Of a DNA stretch of 12,915 bases, positions 6,235-12,915 are shown one piece after another. Location: contig CAYLWP010000066.1 in NCBI GenBank assembly GCA_964387365.1, positions 1 through 12,915 on the forward strand. The letters are read 5' to 3'. Positions within the stretch are counted from its first letter, which is position 1; every line of letters starts with the position of its first letter. The notes under the pieces were generated by a model. The model did not search any database. It worked only from the letters and a program-made list of their open reading frames with translations, and was not told the origin of the DNA. Source of the stretch: COE1 sp964387365 (GTDB lineage: Bacteria; Bacillota; Clostridia; Lachnospirales; Lachnospiraceae). The translations under genes and the position numbers were made by a program.

Positions 6235-7011
6235 TTAATTATTCCCAACCAACCTCTGATACAACGGCACTGCCACCTTCATATACCCCTTTTCCGGGTC
6301 TGGGTTCAGTGCAAAGCATTTTTGTATTGCCTCGAGTGCCTCCTGTTGCCGATTCAGGATATAGCAGGACTGTGCTATCTGGAAATAGAGATAGTCATCA
6401 TAGGAGCCCTCACCAAGTGCAGAGCGAAGCAGCTCCAGATTTCGCTCCTGTTTTCGCAGCATTTCTTCGGGTGGTAAATCGTAGCCGTGATGCTCCACCA
6501 TGGCAGGAAGCTTATAGGAATAGAGCACAACTACCTCATTCGGATTACGCTTGCGCGGCGTTACCTGCTCATGTATACGAAAGGTATATTCAAAGAAATT
6601 CCTGTTATAGAATCTTGGCACTTCATCTATCTGATACGTCTGCTCTCCGTTTGGCTGCGTATGAAGATTTTTTATCTTCATCATACCGACATGACGGGTA
6701 TGCTTCTGCATACAGATTCTGACAGCCTGTGCATCAAATTCCTGCAGGTATTCATCGCAATCAACGACGAGTATCCAGTTATTCGATGCCTGAGATGCCG
6801 CATAATTTCTTGCCGCACTAAAATCCTTCGTCCACTCAAAATCATACACCTTATCTGTGTATTGTCGTGCAATCGCCTTTGTCCCATCAGTGGAACCGGT
6901 ATCGATAACCACTATCTCCATACCGTATGGTTTCAGATGCTGCAAGCACTGACCAATATGCTTCTCTTCGTTTTTTGCAATAATGCACACGCTAATCGGT
7001 AATCCAGTCAT
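6235..7011 (-). CDS. Family 2 glycosyltransferase, short paralogue with single C-terminal helical repeat region
   Basis: 258 residues, cytoplasmic, with no signal or membrane segment. The GT-A core begins ISVCIIAKNEE (6-16), then DTGSTD (37-42), DFSAARN (63-69) and the metal/nucleotide-sugar DxD motif D84-C-D86. HEQV (147-150) and HHGY (174-177) follow, as in the larger paralogue. From about 200 an alpha-helical TPR-like pair (YFQIAQSCYILNRQQEALEA) leads to a short end. It closely resembles the 356-residue gene at 8139-9209 but lacks that protein's last 100 or so residues. The ending is a clean TAA with no visible frameshift, so I treat it as a genuine short form, not a pseudogene. CGAGG lies 8 nt before the ATG. 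Transfer of a sugar to flagellin or onto a growing flagellin glycan is inferred from context; donor and acceptor are unknown. Confidence 0.88.
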   Translation of the reverse strand: MTGLPISVCIIAKNEEKHIGQCLQHLKPYGMEIVVIDTGSTDGTKAIARQYTDKVYDFEWTKDFSAARNYAASQASNNWILVVDCDEYLQEFDAQAVRICMQKHTRHVGMMKIKNLHTQPNGEQTYQIDEVPRFYNRNFFEYTFRIHEQVTPRKRNPNEVVVLYSYKLPAMVEHHGYDLPPEEMLRKQERNLELLRSALGEGSYDDYLYFQIAQSCYILNRQQEALEAIQKCFALNPDPEKGYMKVAVPLYQRLVGNN

Positions 7012-7050
7012 ATCTATAACCTCGTCCTTTCACATTTCTTTATCAGATAT

Positions 7051-8115
7051 CTATCGCAGCACTTCCGCGTTCTGTCCCTTATTAGCTATCATTCTCATAC
7101 TCTCTGCCGCCGAATCGATTTCCTCGTGGCTGAGTGTTTTATCAATCAAGCCTAATAACAATATATTAAATGGCTTTGTATAATCCGCAATGTATGGATT
7201 TGACGCAAAGTCCGGTATCATCTCTAAAATATCCTGCTGTGTCTCATAAAACATATCATAGGGTATTTCGTCGTAACGCAAAAATATCATCTTGACTGTT
7301 GTCAGATAGTATGTACAAAGCATCTCAAACGCAAGCGCTTGTGTAAATTCACCCTCTAATAATCCTCTCTTGCGGTATTCCTCCCACAGTAGTCTGTTTA
7401 CCTGCATAATGTCTCTGTTCTGCTCTTTATTTCTGACACGGGAAACAGAATTGGGATTCATATAATAGTGATACAGTCGTTCTTCCACGATTCCTATTTT
7501 TTCTGCATAGCAGTTCAAAAGCCCCATCCAATAGATATCTTCAAACAGAAGATTTTCCGGGAAGTGTATCTGATGCTGCTCTAAAAAGCTTCTTCGGTAC
7601 AGCTTTGTTACCACATAGGTCCCAAGCAAATTAGAAGCTATCATGCGTCCTCTGTCCTGCGCGTTATCAATCGAAATCAGCCTGTCCAATTGTCCCGTAT
7701 ACTTCTCCTGCAGAGTACTCCAATACTTGAACTCCTTATCTCTTCCACAGTCGCAGCAAACCACGTCACACTGCCCTAAGTCAGCTACTGTCAGCATTTT
7801 TTCATACATATCAGGCTCCAGCCAGTCATCCGCATCGACAAATCCAATATATTCACTCTGTGCCTTTTTCAAGCCGATATTCCTGCAGGTTCCCTGTCTT
7901 CTGTTCTGCTCATTATGAACAATCTGTACCTGAAAGGGATACTTTGTCTGCCATGCAATCAGCTTGTCCATGGTATGGTCTGTAGAGCCATCGTCCACAA
8001 GGATAATCTGAAAGGTCTGCATCCCAAGTGTCTGCTCCTCTATTAACTGCATGCATCTGTCTATATATTCTTCTACATTATAACAGGGGATAATAATTGC
8101 GATTTTTGCTTCCAT
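7051..8115 (-). CDS. Family 2 glycosyltransferase (EpsJ/WcaA-like)
   Basis: 354 residues from the ATG at 8115. An in-frame ATG five codons upstream (8130) overlaps the GGAGG (8124-8128) that sits 8 nt before 8115, so the inner start is favoured. The GT-A domain shows IIPCYNVEEY (8-17), DDGSTD (41-46), an RNIGLKKA segment and DADDW (94-98), the catalytic DxD. About 220-354 are mostly helical without TPR regularity. This is a different subfamily from its two neighbours and is typical of enzymes that extend exopolysaccharide or protein-linked glycans. It sits between the two paralogous TPR-containing glycosyltransferases, 23 nt after one and 39 nt before the next, so it is one operon with them. 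It probably adds a second or later sugar. Donor specificity cannot be read. Confidence 0.88.
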   Translation of the reverse strand: MEAKIAIIIPCYNVEEYIDRCMQLIEEQTLGMQTFQIILVDDGSTDHTMDKLIAWQTKYPFQVQIVHNEQNRRQGTCRNIGLKKAQSEYIGFVDADDWLEPDMYEKMLTVADLGQCDVVCCDCGRDKEFKYWSTLQEKYTGQLDRLISIDNAQDRGRMIASNLLGTYVVTKLYRRSFLEQHQIHFPENLLFEDIYWMGLLNCYAEKIGIVEERLYHYYMNPNSVSRVRNKEQNRDIMQVNRLLWEEYRKRGLLEGEFTQALAFEMLCTYYLTTVKMIFLRYDEIPYDMFYETQQDILEMIPDFASNPYIADYTKPFNILLLGLIDKTLSHEEIDSAAESMRMIANKGQNAEVLR

Positions 8116-8123
8116 GCACGGTA

Positions 8124-8128
8124 CCTCC
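8124..8128 (-). promoter_or_regulatory. Shine-Dalgarno GGAGG that decides the start at 8115
   Basis: GGAGG with 8-nt spacing to ATG 8115. The upstream in-frame ATG at 8130 shares a base with this site and has no separate ribosome-binding site, so the five-residue longer form is unlikely. Confidence 0.7.
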
Positions 8129-8138
8129 ATTTTACTGC

Positions 8139-9209
8139 TTAACTGTTGACAACTCGTTCCTTTTCTCTCTTGCAGGCCTCATATTTGTCTCGGAACAGGT
8201 CTGCCATTTCCTTATTACCCATCTGTGTATAGATTTCTATGATATGATCATAGCAACGCATCAAATCCTCTCCCAGCGTATCTACATCCTTCAGGGTTGT
8301 TGTCTTGATGTATAAAAGCAATGCCTTTAATATCTGCTTACTATCATACATGATACTTGCATGTGTGTAGGTATATTTAGCAGTATGACATCCTTCTGCG
8401 TATTTTTCCATAACAGCAACCGCTTCCTCTTCCCTATTCAGCATGTCATACGCCTTGGCAAGTGACATTACCATAACCTGTACAAACATCTTTTCAATGC
8501 TCGGATTCATGGCAAGTCCCTTATTAAATAAATCAATGGCGGTCTCCAGATTTCTCAGAATAAACTCTGACTGCCCCGCCTGAAAATAGATATACGGATC
8601 CGTAGTTCCATTCTCTATTTCCTTGTATAAAAGCTTCAGATTTCTCTCCTGTTTTATCTTCATATCCTCAGAATTTAAAGCATAACCATGATGGATTACC
8701 TCCACAGGCAGTAAAAAACAATTCAAAGGATCATCACGTTTGCTTTCATCCTTAATTGTTATCTGCTCATGTACCGGCGACAAAAAGGTATAGTAATTCC
8801 TGTTATAAAAACGGGTAACGTCATCTACACCGTATCCCATCTCATCTTCTTTTCTCAGCACAATATTCTTCAGCCGGAGTACTCCTGCATGTCTGGGATA
8901 TTTCTGCATCAGGATTCGAAGAATTCTGATGTCGATATGATTCACATATTCATCGCAGTCCAATGCCAGAATCCAGTTATTAGAAGCGTTTTCAGCGCAG
9001 AAATTTCTGGCAGCACTAAAATCATCAATCCATTCAAAATCAAGCACCTTATCGGCATATTTTTCAGCAATTTCCTTTGTTCTGTCTGTGGATCCGGTAT
9101 CTGTTACTATAATCTCAAATCCATACGGTTGTAGCTTTTTTAAACATTCTTCAATATACTTTTCTTCATTCTTTGCAATAATACATACTGAAATCGGTAC
9201 CTTAGACAT
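8139..9209 (-). CDS. Family 2 glycosyltransferase with C-terminal TPR-like repeats, likely flagellin glycosyltransferase
   Basis: 356 residues. The N-terminal GT-A domain carries ISVCIIAKNEE (6-16), DTGSTD (37-42), DFSAARN (63-69), the DxD motif D84-C-D86, VHEQI (146-150) and HHGY (173-176). From about 205 to 340 run several helix pairs with TPR character (YFQAGQSEFILRNLETAIDLF, then AKAYDMLNREEEAVAVMEKY). TPR extensions often bind the protein acceptor in protein glycosyltransferases. The gene is the first after the flagellins, with GGGGAG 4 nt before the ATG and its own extended -10 promoter about 50 nt upstream. Its position makes it the best candidate for first-sugar transfer to flagellin Ser/Thr, as the flagellin-linked glycosyltransferase does in C. 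difficile. This is inference. A shorter paralogue lies two genes downstream. Confidence 0.88.
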   Translation of the reverse strand: MSKVPISVCIIAKNEEKYIEECLKKLQPYGFEIIVTDTGSTDRTKEIAEKYADKVLDFEWIDDFSAARNFCAENASNNWILALDCDEYVNHIDIRILRILMQKYPRHAGVLRLKNIVLRKEDEMGYGVDDVTRFYNRNYYTFLSPVHEQITIKDESKRDDPLNCFLLPVEVIHHGYALNSEDMKIKQERNLKLLYKEIENGTTDPYIYFQAGQSEFILRNLETAIDLFNKGLAMNPSIEKMFVQVMVMSLAKAYDMLNREEEAVAVMEKYAEGCHTAKYTYTHASIMYDSKQILKALLLYIKTTTLKDVDTLGEDLMRCYDHIIEIYTQMGNKEMADLFRDKYEACKREKERVVNS

Positions 9210-9236
9210 AATTCTCCCCTTTTCTGTTCCGTTATT

Positions 9237-9254
9237 ATGTAATCCGTTTTACAT
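9237..9254 (-). repeat. Inverted repeat at the predicted transcription start of the glycosyltransferase operon
   Basis: ATGTAA (9237-9242) and TTACAT (9249-9254) are perfect inverted arms around 6 bases, immediately downstream of the -10 element and covering the expected start. It could be an operator for a dimeric repressor or a small 5' hairpin. Six-base arms in AT-rich DNA may also be chance. Confidence 0.35.
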
Positions 9255-9256
9255 AA

Positions 9257-9265
9257 ATTGTATCA
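9257..9265 (-). promoter_or_regulatory. Extended -10 promoter for the glycosyltransferase operon
   Basis: On the minus strand TG-A-TACAAT (TG 9264-9265, hexamer 9257-9262) is an extended -10 for sigma-A. The -35 region is A-rich with no TTGACA. The start would fall near 9250, giving a leader of about 40 nt. With the flagellin terminator upstream, this separates glycosyltransferase expression from flagellin expression. The rest of the 238-bp gap shows nothing else recognisable. Confidence 0.5.
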
Positions 9266-9384
9266 CACTTTGTTTTTATTTTCTATATTATTCTGATATT
9301 TTACAGAAACAGATATGAATCTTGTCTTTTCTTCCTGCATTTTACCACCAAGCGTTGTCCGGCTTTTCCTGACGCGCACGACGC

Positions 9385-9418
9385 AAAAGGTCTGCCCATA
9401 TCCTGAGCAGACCTTTTT
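9385..9418 (-). terminator. Intrinsic terminator after the second flagellin gene
   Basis: A perfect 11-bp stem AAAAGGTCTGC/GCAGACCTTTT (9385-9395 with 9407-9417) encloses an 11-nt loop, about 30 nt after the flagellin stop. The minus-strand tail is TTTT within the stem foot. On the plus strand the tail is five Ts, so it may work in both directions. Confidence 0.85.
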
Positions 9419-9447
9419 GTAATACATCTATATTATCCCTTTTGCTA

Positions 9448-11115
9448 TTACTGTAATAATGACAATACGCCTTCATTAGACTGGTTAGCCTGTGCAAGCA
9501 TAGACTGGCCTGCCTGCTGGAGAATATTCGCATTCGCATAACGAACCATTTCCTCAGCCATATCAGTATCACGGATTGCAGACTCAGCTGCCGTTGTATT
9601 TTCAACGATATTATCAAGATTCTTAACCGTATGGTCAAGTCGGTTCTGTACAGCACCGAGTGCCGAACGCTGTCTTGATACCTGCTGGATAGCATCACCG
9701 ATAACATCAATGGCATCCGTAGCATTTTCACCGGTTGCATCCACAATACCGATGTTATAGCTTGCAAGCTTATCCACACCGAGACCTGCCGCTGTAAGTG
9801 TATCAATCGTTGCGGAAATCTTATTCTTTCTATCGCTCTGTGCACCAACATGCAGATTAAAGGTCAGTCCCTCTGCAATCTGCTTTGATGACTGTGTGAT
9901 ATACTTTCCAATCGTTACCGCGCCGTCAATATCAGCAAATCCGTCGGAAGCTTCGGAAGCAAATACTCTGTCTGTCGCACTTGCCTGAGTACTCTTGAAT
10001 AATCCGCCGGTATAGTTTCCGTTTTCGTCAAAATATTTATTCAAAGCGACACCCGAAACCTGCTGACCATCTGCATTATACAGTTTCTGCAGGCTGGTAT
10101 CGATTTCCAGATTGTCATCTGTCCATGTATATTGAGCGCCATTCAAAGCACTTTGACTTACACGGGTGCTTGTTCCCGTCTGTCCGGCTGCAATATCAAC
10201 CAGACGATATTCCTCACGAATGGTATTATCGTCATTCAGGTACTTTGTCATTGCTGTACCTTCTGTTACATGAGTAATCGTACTGTTGGTTGTATTGTAG
10301 ATATACAGCTCCTGTTTTGCTCTGACAACTGAGGTAGAAGCATCTACCGTCAAATCGGTACCATTTTCAATATCGGAATCAAGCTCCATATTCATAAATG
10401 CTACATAATCAGTTGTATTCAGACTTGCCTTTCCCTTATTATTGGCAGCGGCATCCTTTTGCATATAGGTAGTGATATCGTCACCGGTACCTATTTTCTT
10501 TGCACCTAATGCAATGCTCGGACCTGAGGTCAGAATCTCCGCCTCTGCGATATAGAGATTATTGGTTCCCGTATAGTTCATGCAGTAGGTTGTCGGTACA
10601 ATCGGTAACATACTTGTCTTCTGCGAATCTGTCAGAAAGTTCTCTGTATAGGTAACGGAATAATTGGTTATATAAACGCTGGTGGTAGCACCCTCTGTAT
10701 CTCCCTTAAGCAGGAAGGTCTCATTGAACTTCGTTGTTTCTGCGATACGGTCAATTTCAGAAACAAGCTGGTCGAGCTCATCCTGAATATACAAACGGTC
10801 AGATTCGGAATTGGTTCCGTTTGCTGCCTGTACACACAGTTCATTCATTCTCTGAAGCATATCCTGCACCTCAGCCAGCGCACCTTCCGCTGTCTGTACA
10901 CAGGAAATACCATCCTCTGCATTTGCCGATGCCTGTGTTAAACCACGCACCTGCTTTCTCATTTTTTCTGAAATCGCAAGTCCTGCCGCATCATCTGCCG
11001 CACGGTTGATGCGATATCCGCTGGAAAGCTTTTCCGTAGAGCCTGCAACTACATTTGTCGTAAGACCTAACATTCTGTTGGCATTCATTGCCTGTAAATT
11101 ATGTTGTACTACCAT
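9448..11115 (-). CDS. Flagellin (second of two tandem copies)
   Basis: 555 residues. It is the filament subunit exported by the flagellar type III apparatus, so it has no signal peptide. The N-terminal D0/D1 region (1 to about 140: NANRMLG, EKLSSGYRINRAADDAAGL, TAEGALAEV, FNETFLLKG) and C-terminal D1/D0 region (about 470-555: LGAVQNRLDH, QQAGQSMLAQANQ, ending LSLLQ) are classic flagellin. The roughly 330-residue central region is variable and rich in Thr, Ser and Asn, which offers O-glycosylation sites. It is a close tandem paralogue of the gene at 11252. It has cysteines at 72, 94 and 178, which is unusual for a flagellin. The start ATG has AAGGGGAG 9 nt upstream, and a large hairpin lies further up. 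I see no clear promoter between the two flagellin genes, so readthrough from the upstream copy or an unrecognised promoter must drive it. Confidence 0.97.
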   Translation of the reverse strand: MVVQHNLQAMNANRMLGLTTNVVAGSTEKLSSGYRINRAADDAAGLAISEKMRKQVRGLTQASANAEDGISCVQTAEGALAEVQDMLQRMNELCVQAANGTNSESDRLYIQDELDQLVSEIDRIAETTKFNETFLLKGDTEGATTSVYITNYSVTYTENFLTDSQKTSMLPIVPTTYCMNYTGTNNLYIAEAEILTSGPSIALGAKKIGTGDDITTYMQKDAAANNKGKASLNTTDYVAFMNMELDSDIENGTDLTVDASTSVVRAKQELYIYNTTNSTITHVTEGTAMTKYLNDDNTIREEYRLVDIAAGQTGTSTRVSQSALNGAQYTWTDDNLEIDTSLQKLYNADGQQVSGVALNKYFDENGNYTGGLFKSTQASATDRVFASEASDGFADIDGAVTIGKYITQSSKQIAEGLTFNLHVGAQSDRKNKISATIDTLTAAGLGVDKLASYNIGIVDATGENATDAIDVIGDAIQQVSRQRSALGAVQNRLDHTVKNLDNIVENTTAAESAIRDTDMAEEMVRYANANILQQAGQSMLAQANQSNEGVLSLLQ

Positions 11116-11124
11116 CTTCTGCTT

Positions 11125-11132
11125 CTCCCCTT
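11125..11132 (-). promoter_or_regulatory. Flagellin Shine-Dalgarno, possible CsrA site
   Basis: AAGGGGAG lies 9 nt before the flagellin ATG. It repeats the AAGGGGA found in the loop of the upstream leader hairpin (11160-11209). In Bacillus subtilis, CsrA represses the flagellin gene hag by binding GGA motifs, one over the Shine-Dalgarno and one upstream. The pattern here is compatible, but AAGGGG-type sites also precede several other genes in this window. Confidence 0.45.
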
Positions 11133-11159
11133 ATATATCATAGCTTTTCTTGTTAATAG

Positions 11160-11209
11160 GTTTTCTGCAAATCCAAAAATCCCCTTATTCTTTTAGATTT
11201 GCAGAAAAC
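11160..11209 (-). repeat. Large inverted repeat / leader hairpin before the second flagellin gene
   Basis: Two perfect 14-base arms (11160-11173 and 11196-11209) form GTTTTCTGCAAATC paired with GATTTGCAGAAAAC. The stem can extend through a G-U and four A-U pairs, leaving a 12-nt loop with AAGGGGA. There is no T run after it on the minus strand, so it is not a simple terminator. Its 5' arm includes the T run of the upstream flagellin's terminator. It could be an mRNA processing or stabilising element, or a regulator-binding hairpin. Confidence 0.7.
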
Positions 11210-11236
11210 GCCAATCACGCTGTATGGTGATTGGCG
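11205..11236 (-). terminator. Intrinsic terminator after the first flagellin gene
   Basis: A perfect 10-bp stem CGCCAATCAC/GTGATTGGCG (11227-11236 with 11209-11218) with an 8-nt loop is followed on the minus strand by TTTT (11205-11208). It begins about 15 nt after the flagellin stop. The T run is short, so some readthrough into the second flagellin gene is plausible. Confidence 0.75.
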
Positions 11237-11251
11237 CTACTAGTCAGAGTA

Positions 11252-12915
11252 TTACTGTAATAAGCTAAGAACTCCCTGATTAGACTGGTTAGCCTGTGCA
11301 AGCATAGACTGACCTGCCTGCTGTAAGATATTGGTATTAGAGTACTTAACCATCTCTTCTGCCATATCTGTATCACGAATCTGAGCCTCTGCAGCTGTTG
11401 TATTCTCAACAATATTATCGAGGTTCTTGATTGTATGGTCTAATCTGTTCTGAACAGCACCGAGTGCAGCTCTCTGTCTGGATATCTGCTGTAAGGCATC
11501 CGCAACGACATCAATTGCATCTGTTGCATTATCACCTGTTGCATCTACAATACCGATATTGTAGCTTGCAAGCTTATCAATACCAAGTCCTGCGGCTGTT
11601 AATGTACTTAATTCTACAGAAATCTTATTTGCTCTGTCGGAATCTGCACCTGCCTGAAGGTTAACAGTAAGTGCTGCTGCCACCTGGGTAGAGGACTGAG
11701 TGATGTAGGCACCAATTGTCGCTGCAGTAAAGTTGTTATCAATACCAGCTAAGCCTGCTGCTGTTGCTGCTTCATTGCTGGCAAATACCTCATCAATCGC
11801 TCTTGCCTGTGAAGTGGTATATAAGCCACCCGTGTAATTACCATTCTCATCAAAGTATTTATTCAGGGCTACACCGGATACTAACTGTCCGTCTGCATCA
11901 TACAATTTCTTCAAAGAGATGTCTCGTTCAAGTAACGAATCATCCCAGGTATATGCAGCACCTGCAGTAAGTCCCATCTGATCTGCCACATGATCGCCAA
12001 TACCTTTTGCGCCATCCAGAACATCAACCAGACGATACTGATCCTTCATGGTATTATTTCCCGTCAGATATTCTGTCATATCTGTATCAGCCGTCACATG
12101 TGTGAGTGTACTGTTTGCTGTATTATAAATATATAGCTCTCTTGCTGACTTAATAACAGAAGTAGAGGCATCCAATGCAAGGTCATCGCCGCCAACCTCG
12201 GAATCTAACTCTACATTCACAAATGCAACATAAGAATTTGTATTTAACTTAGCTTCTGCCTTATTGGCTGCTGCATCCTCTGACAGATAAGGTGTAATAT
12301 CTTCGCCTGTCTGAATCTTTTCTGCAGCCAGTGCAATGTTAGAACCGGAATCATAGATTTCCTTATCTACCACATATACATTGTTTGTTCCGATATAGTT
12401 AACTTTGTACTTTGGAGCATCTGTTGCGTTTGCTACATCATTACTTACATGATTAACTGTATAGGTCAGAGAATAATTTGTCATATATACGCTCTTCTTC
12501 TCTGCAGCTTCGTCACCCTTTAACAGATAGGTTTCGTTGAACTTGGTTGTCTCTGCAACTCTGTCCACTTCACTGATTAACTGGTCAATTTCGTCCTGAA
12601 TATACAGACGGTCTGTTTCGGAATTTGTTCCGTTTGCAGCCTGTACCATTAATTCATTCATTCTCTGCAACATATCCTGTACTTCTGCAAGTGCACCTTC
12701 CGCAGTCTGTACACAAGAAATACCATCCTCTGCGTTTTCAGATGCCTGGTCAAGACCACGAATCTGCTTTCTCATCTTTTCAGAAATAGCAAGTCCGGCA
12801 GCGTCATCTGCTGCTCTGTTAATGCGATAACCACTTGAGAGTTTCTCAGTAGAACCTGATGCCTCTTTTGTTGTGATTCCTAACATTCTGTTTGCATTCA
12901 TTGCTTGTAAATTGT
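11252..12915 (-). CDS. Flagellin (first of two tandem copies; 5' end just outside the window)
   Basis: The frame stays open to the right edge and reads NLQAMNANRMLG, matching residues 6-17 of the neighbouring flagellin. The ATG at 12901 is therefore an internal methionine equivalent to residue 10. By homology the true start lies about 13 bases beyond the window, giving about 558 residues. N- and C-terminal D0/D1 segments (EKLSSGYRINRAADDAAGL; QQAGQSMLAQANQ, ending LSLLQ) are complete in the window apart from the first few residues. The central region aligns along its length with the other copy but differs at many positions, for example in the 140-190 and 320-430 stretches. It has a single cysteine (SCVQTAEG), compared with three in its neighbour. 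Its promoter is out of view. Confidence 0.97.
   Translation of the reverse strand, partial: NLQAMNANRMLGITTKEASGSTEKLSSGYRINRAADDAAGLAISEKMRKQIRGLDQASENAEDGISCVQTAEGALAEVQDMLQRMNELMVQAANGTNSETDRLYIQDEIDQLISEVDRVAETTKFNETYLLKGDEAAEKKSVYMTNYSLTYTVNHVSNDVANATDAPKYKVNYIGTNNVYVVDKEIYDSGSNIALAAEKIQTGEDITPYLSEDAAANKAEAKLNTNSYVAFVNVELDSEVGGDDLALDASTSVIKSARELYIYNTANSTLTHVTADTDMTEYLTGNNTMKDQYRLVDVLDGAKGIGDHVADQMGLTAGAAYTWDDSLLERDISLKKLYDADGQLVSGVALNKYFDENGNYTGGLYTTSQARAIDEVFASNEAATAAGLAGIDNNFTAATIGAYITQSSTQVAAALTVNLQAGADSDRANKISVELSTLTAAGLGIDKLASYNIGIVDATGDNATDAIDVVADALQQISRQRAALGAVQNRLDHTIKNLDNIVENTTAAEAQIRDTDMAEEMVKYSNTNILQQAGQSMLAQANQSNQGVLSLLQ

Noticed and set aside
6309..7002. Two long plus-strand frames (6309-6722 and 6487-7002) opposite the short glycosyltransferase
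   Set aside because: They are complementary-strand shadows of a gene with intact catalytic motifs, with no start signals or protein motifs.
8116..8130. Longer start (ATG at 8130) for the middle glycosyltransferase
   Set aside because: It overlaps the GGAGG that is correctly placed for ATG 8115.
9342..9851. Minus-strand frame of 169 codons overlapping the flagellin 3' end, with a similar frame at 11215-11412
   Set aside because: The two look alike only because they are the same alternative frame of homologous flagellin C-termini. They are Arg/Leu/Ser-rich with no ribosome-binding site.
12899..12901. ATG at 12901 as the first flagellin's start
   Set aside because: The frame continues to the edge with NLQA, matching residues 6-9 of the paralogue, so the true start is outside the window.
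1..12915. CRISPR arrays, tRNA/rRNA genes, insertion sequences, attachment sites
   Set aside because: No regularly spaced repeats, cloverleaf-type sequences, transposase motifs or paired terminal repeats were seen on either strand.

Overview
This window is part of a flagellin and flagellin-glycosylation locus from a motile, low-to-moderate GC Gram-positive bacterium. It is most likely a member of the Clostridia, and the family Lachnospiraceae is my best guess. The basis is the long (about 555-residue) flagellins with clostridial-type termini, G-rich Shine-Dalgarno sites (GGGGAG, GGAGG), sigma-A-type extended -10 promoters and intrinsic terminators. Species is not determinable by reading. Every supported gene lies on the minus strand, so transcription runs from the right end of the window to the left.

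In transcription order: (1) two tandem flagellin genes (11252-12915, start cut off by the window edge; 9448-11115). Each is followed by an intrinsic terminator, and the second has a large hairpin in its leader. (2) After a 238-bp gap with a terminator and an extended -10 promoter come three family 2 glycosyltransferases (8139-9209, 7051-8115, 6235-7011). The outer two are close paralogues with C-terminal helical (TPR-like) repeats. (3) Two tandem IspD/TarI-type cytidylyltransferase paralogues follow (5511-6212, 4658-5437). The second has its own candidate promoter, with a sigma-28-like -10 overlapping a sigma-A-like -10. (4) A 408-bp (4250-4657) gene-poor region holds a promoter, several hairpins and a strong terminator. 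It is a candidate small RNA or attenuated leader. (5) A CDP-glycerol-glycerophosphotransferase-like GT-B protein is fused to a beta-rich, probably propeller-like C-terminus (1769-4216). (6) A radical SAM/SPASM-like protein with an N-terminal Rossmann-like domain follows (489-1694). (7) The window ends in a DUF1919-type protein cut off by the left edge (1-446).

Working model (inference): the glycosyltransferases decorate flagellin. The cytidylyltransferases make one or two CDP-activated alcohols or related groups. The GT-B protein transfers the phospho-group, giving a phosphodiester-containing flagellin decoration, loosely like the phosphate-linked 'type A' modification of Clostridioides difficile. 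The radical SAM and DUF1919 proteins may tailor it. Three steps are present as paralogous pairs (flagellin, TPR-glycosyltransferase, cytidylyltransferase). One cytidylyltransferase has lost its GxGxR nucleotide loop.

Base composition drops sharply at about 2930, at the conserved DxSS motif inside the GT-B gene. Three 60-base lines on the right have 28 G+C each; sampled lines on the left have 12 to 17. The left part (GT-B C-terminus, radical SAM, DUF1919) therefore looks like a separately acquired, exchangeable module.
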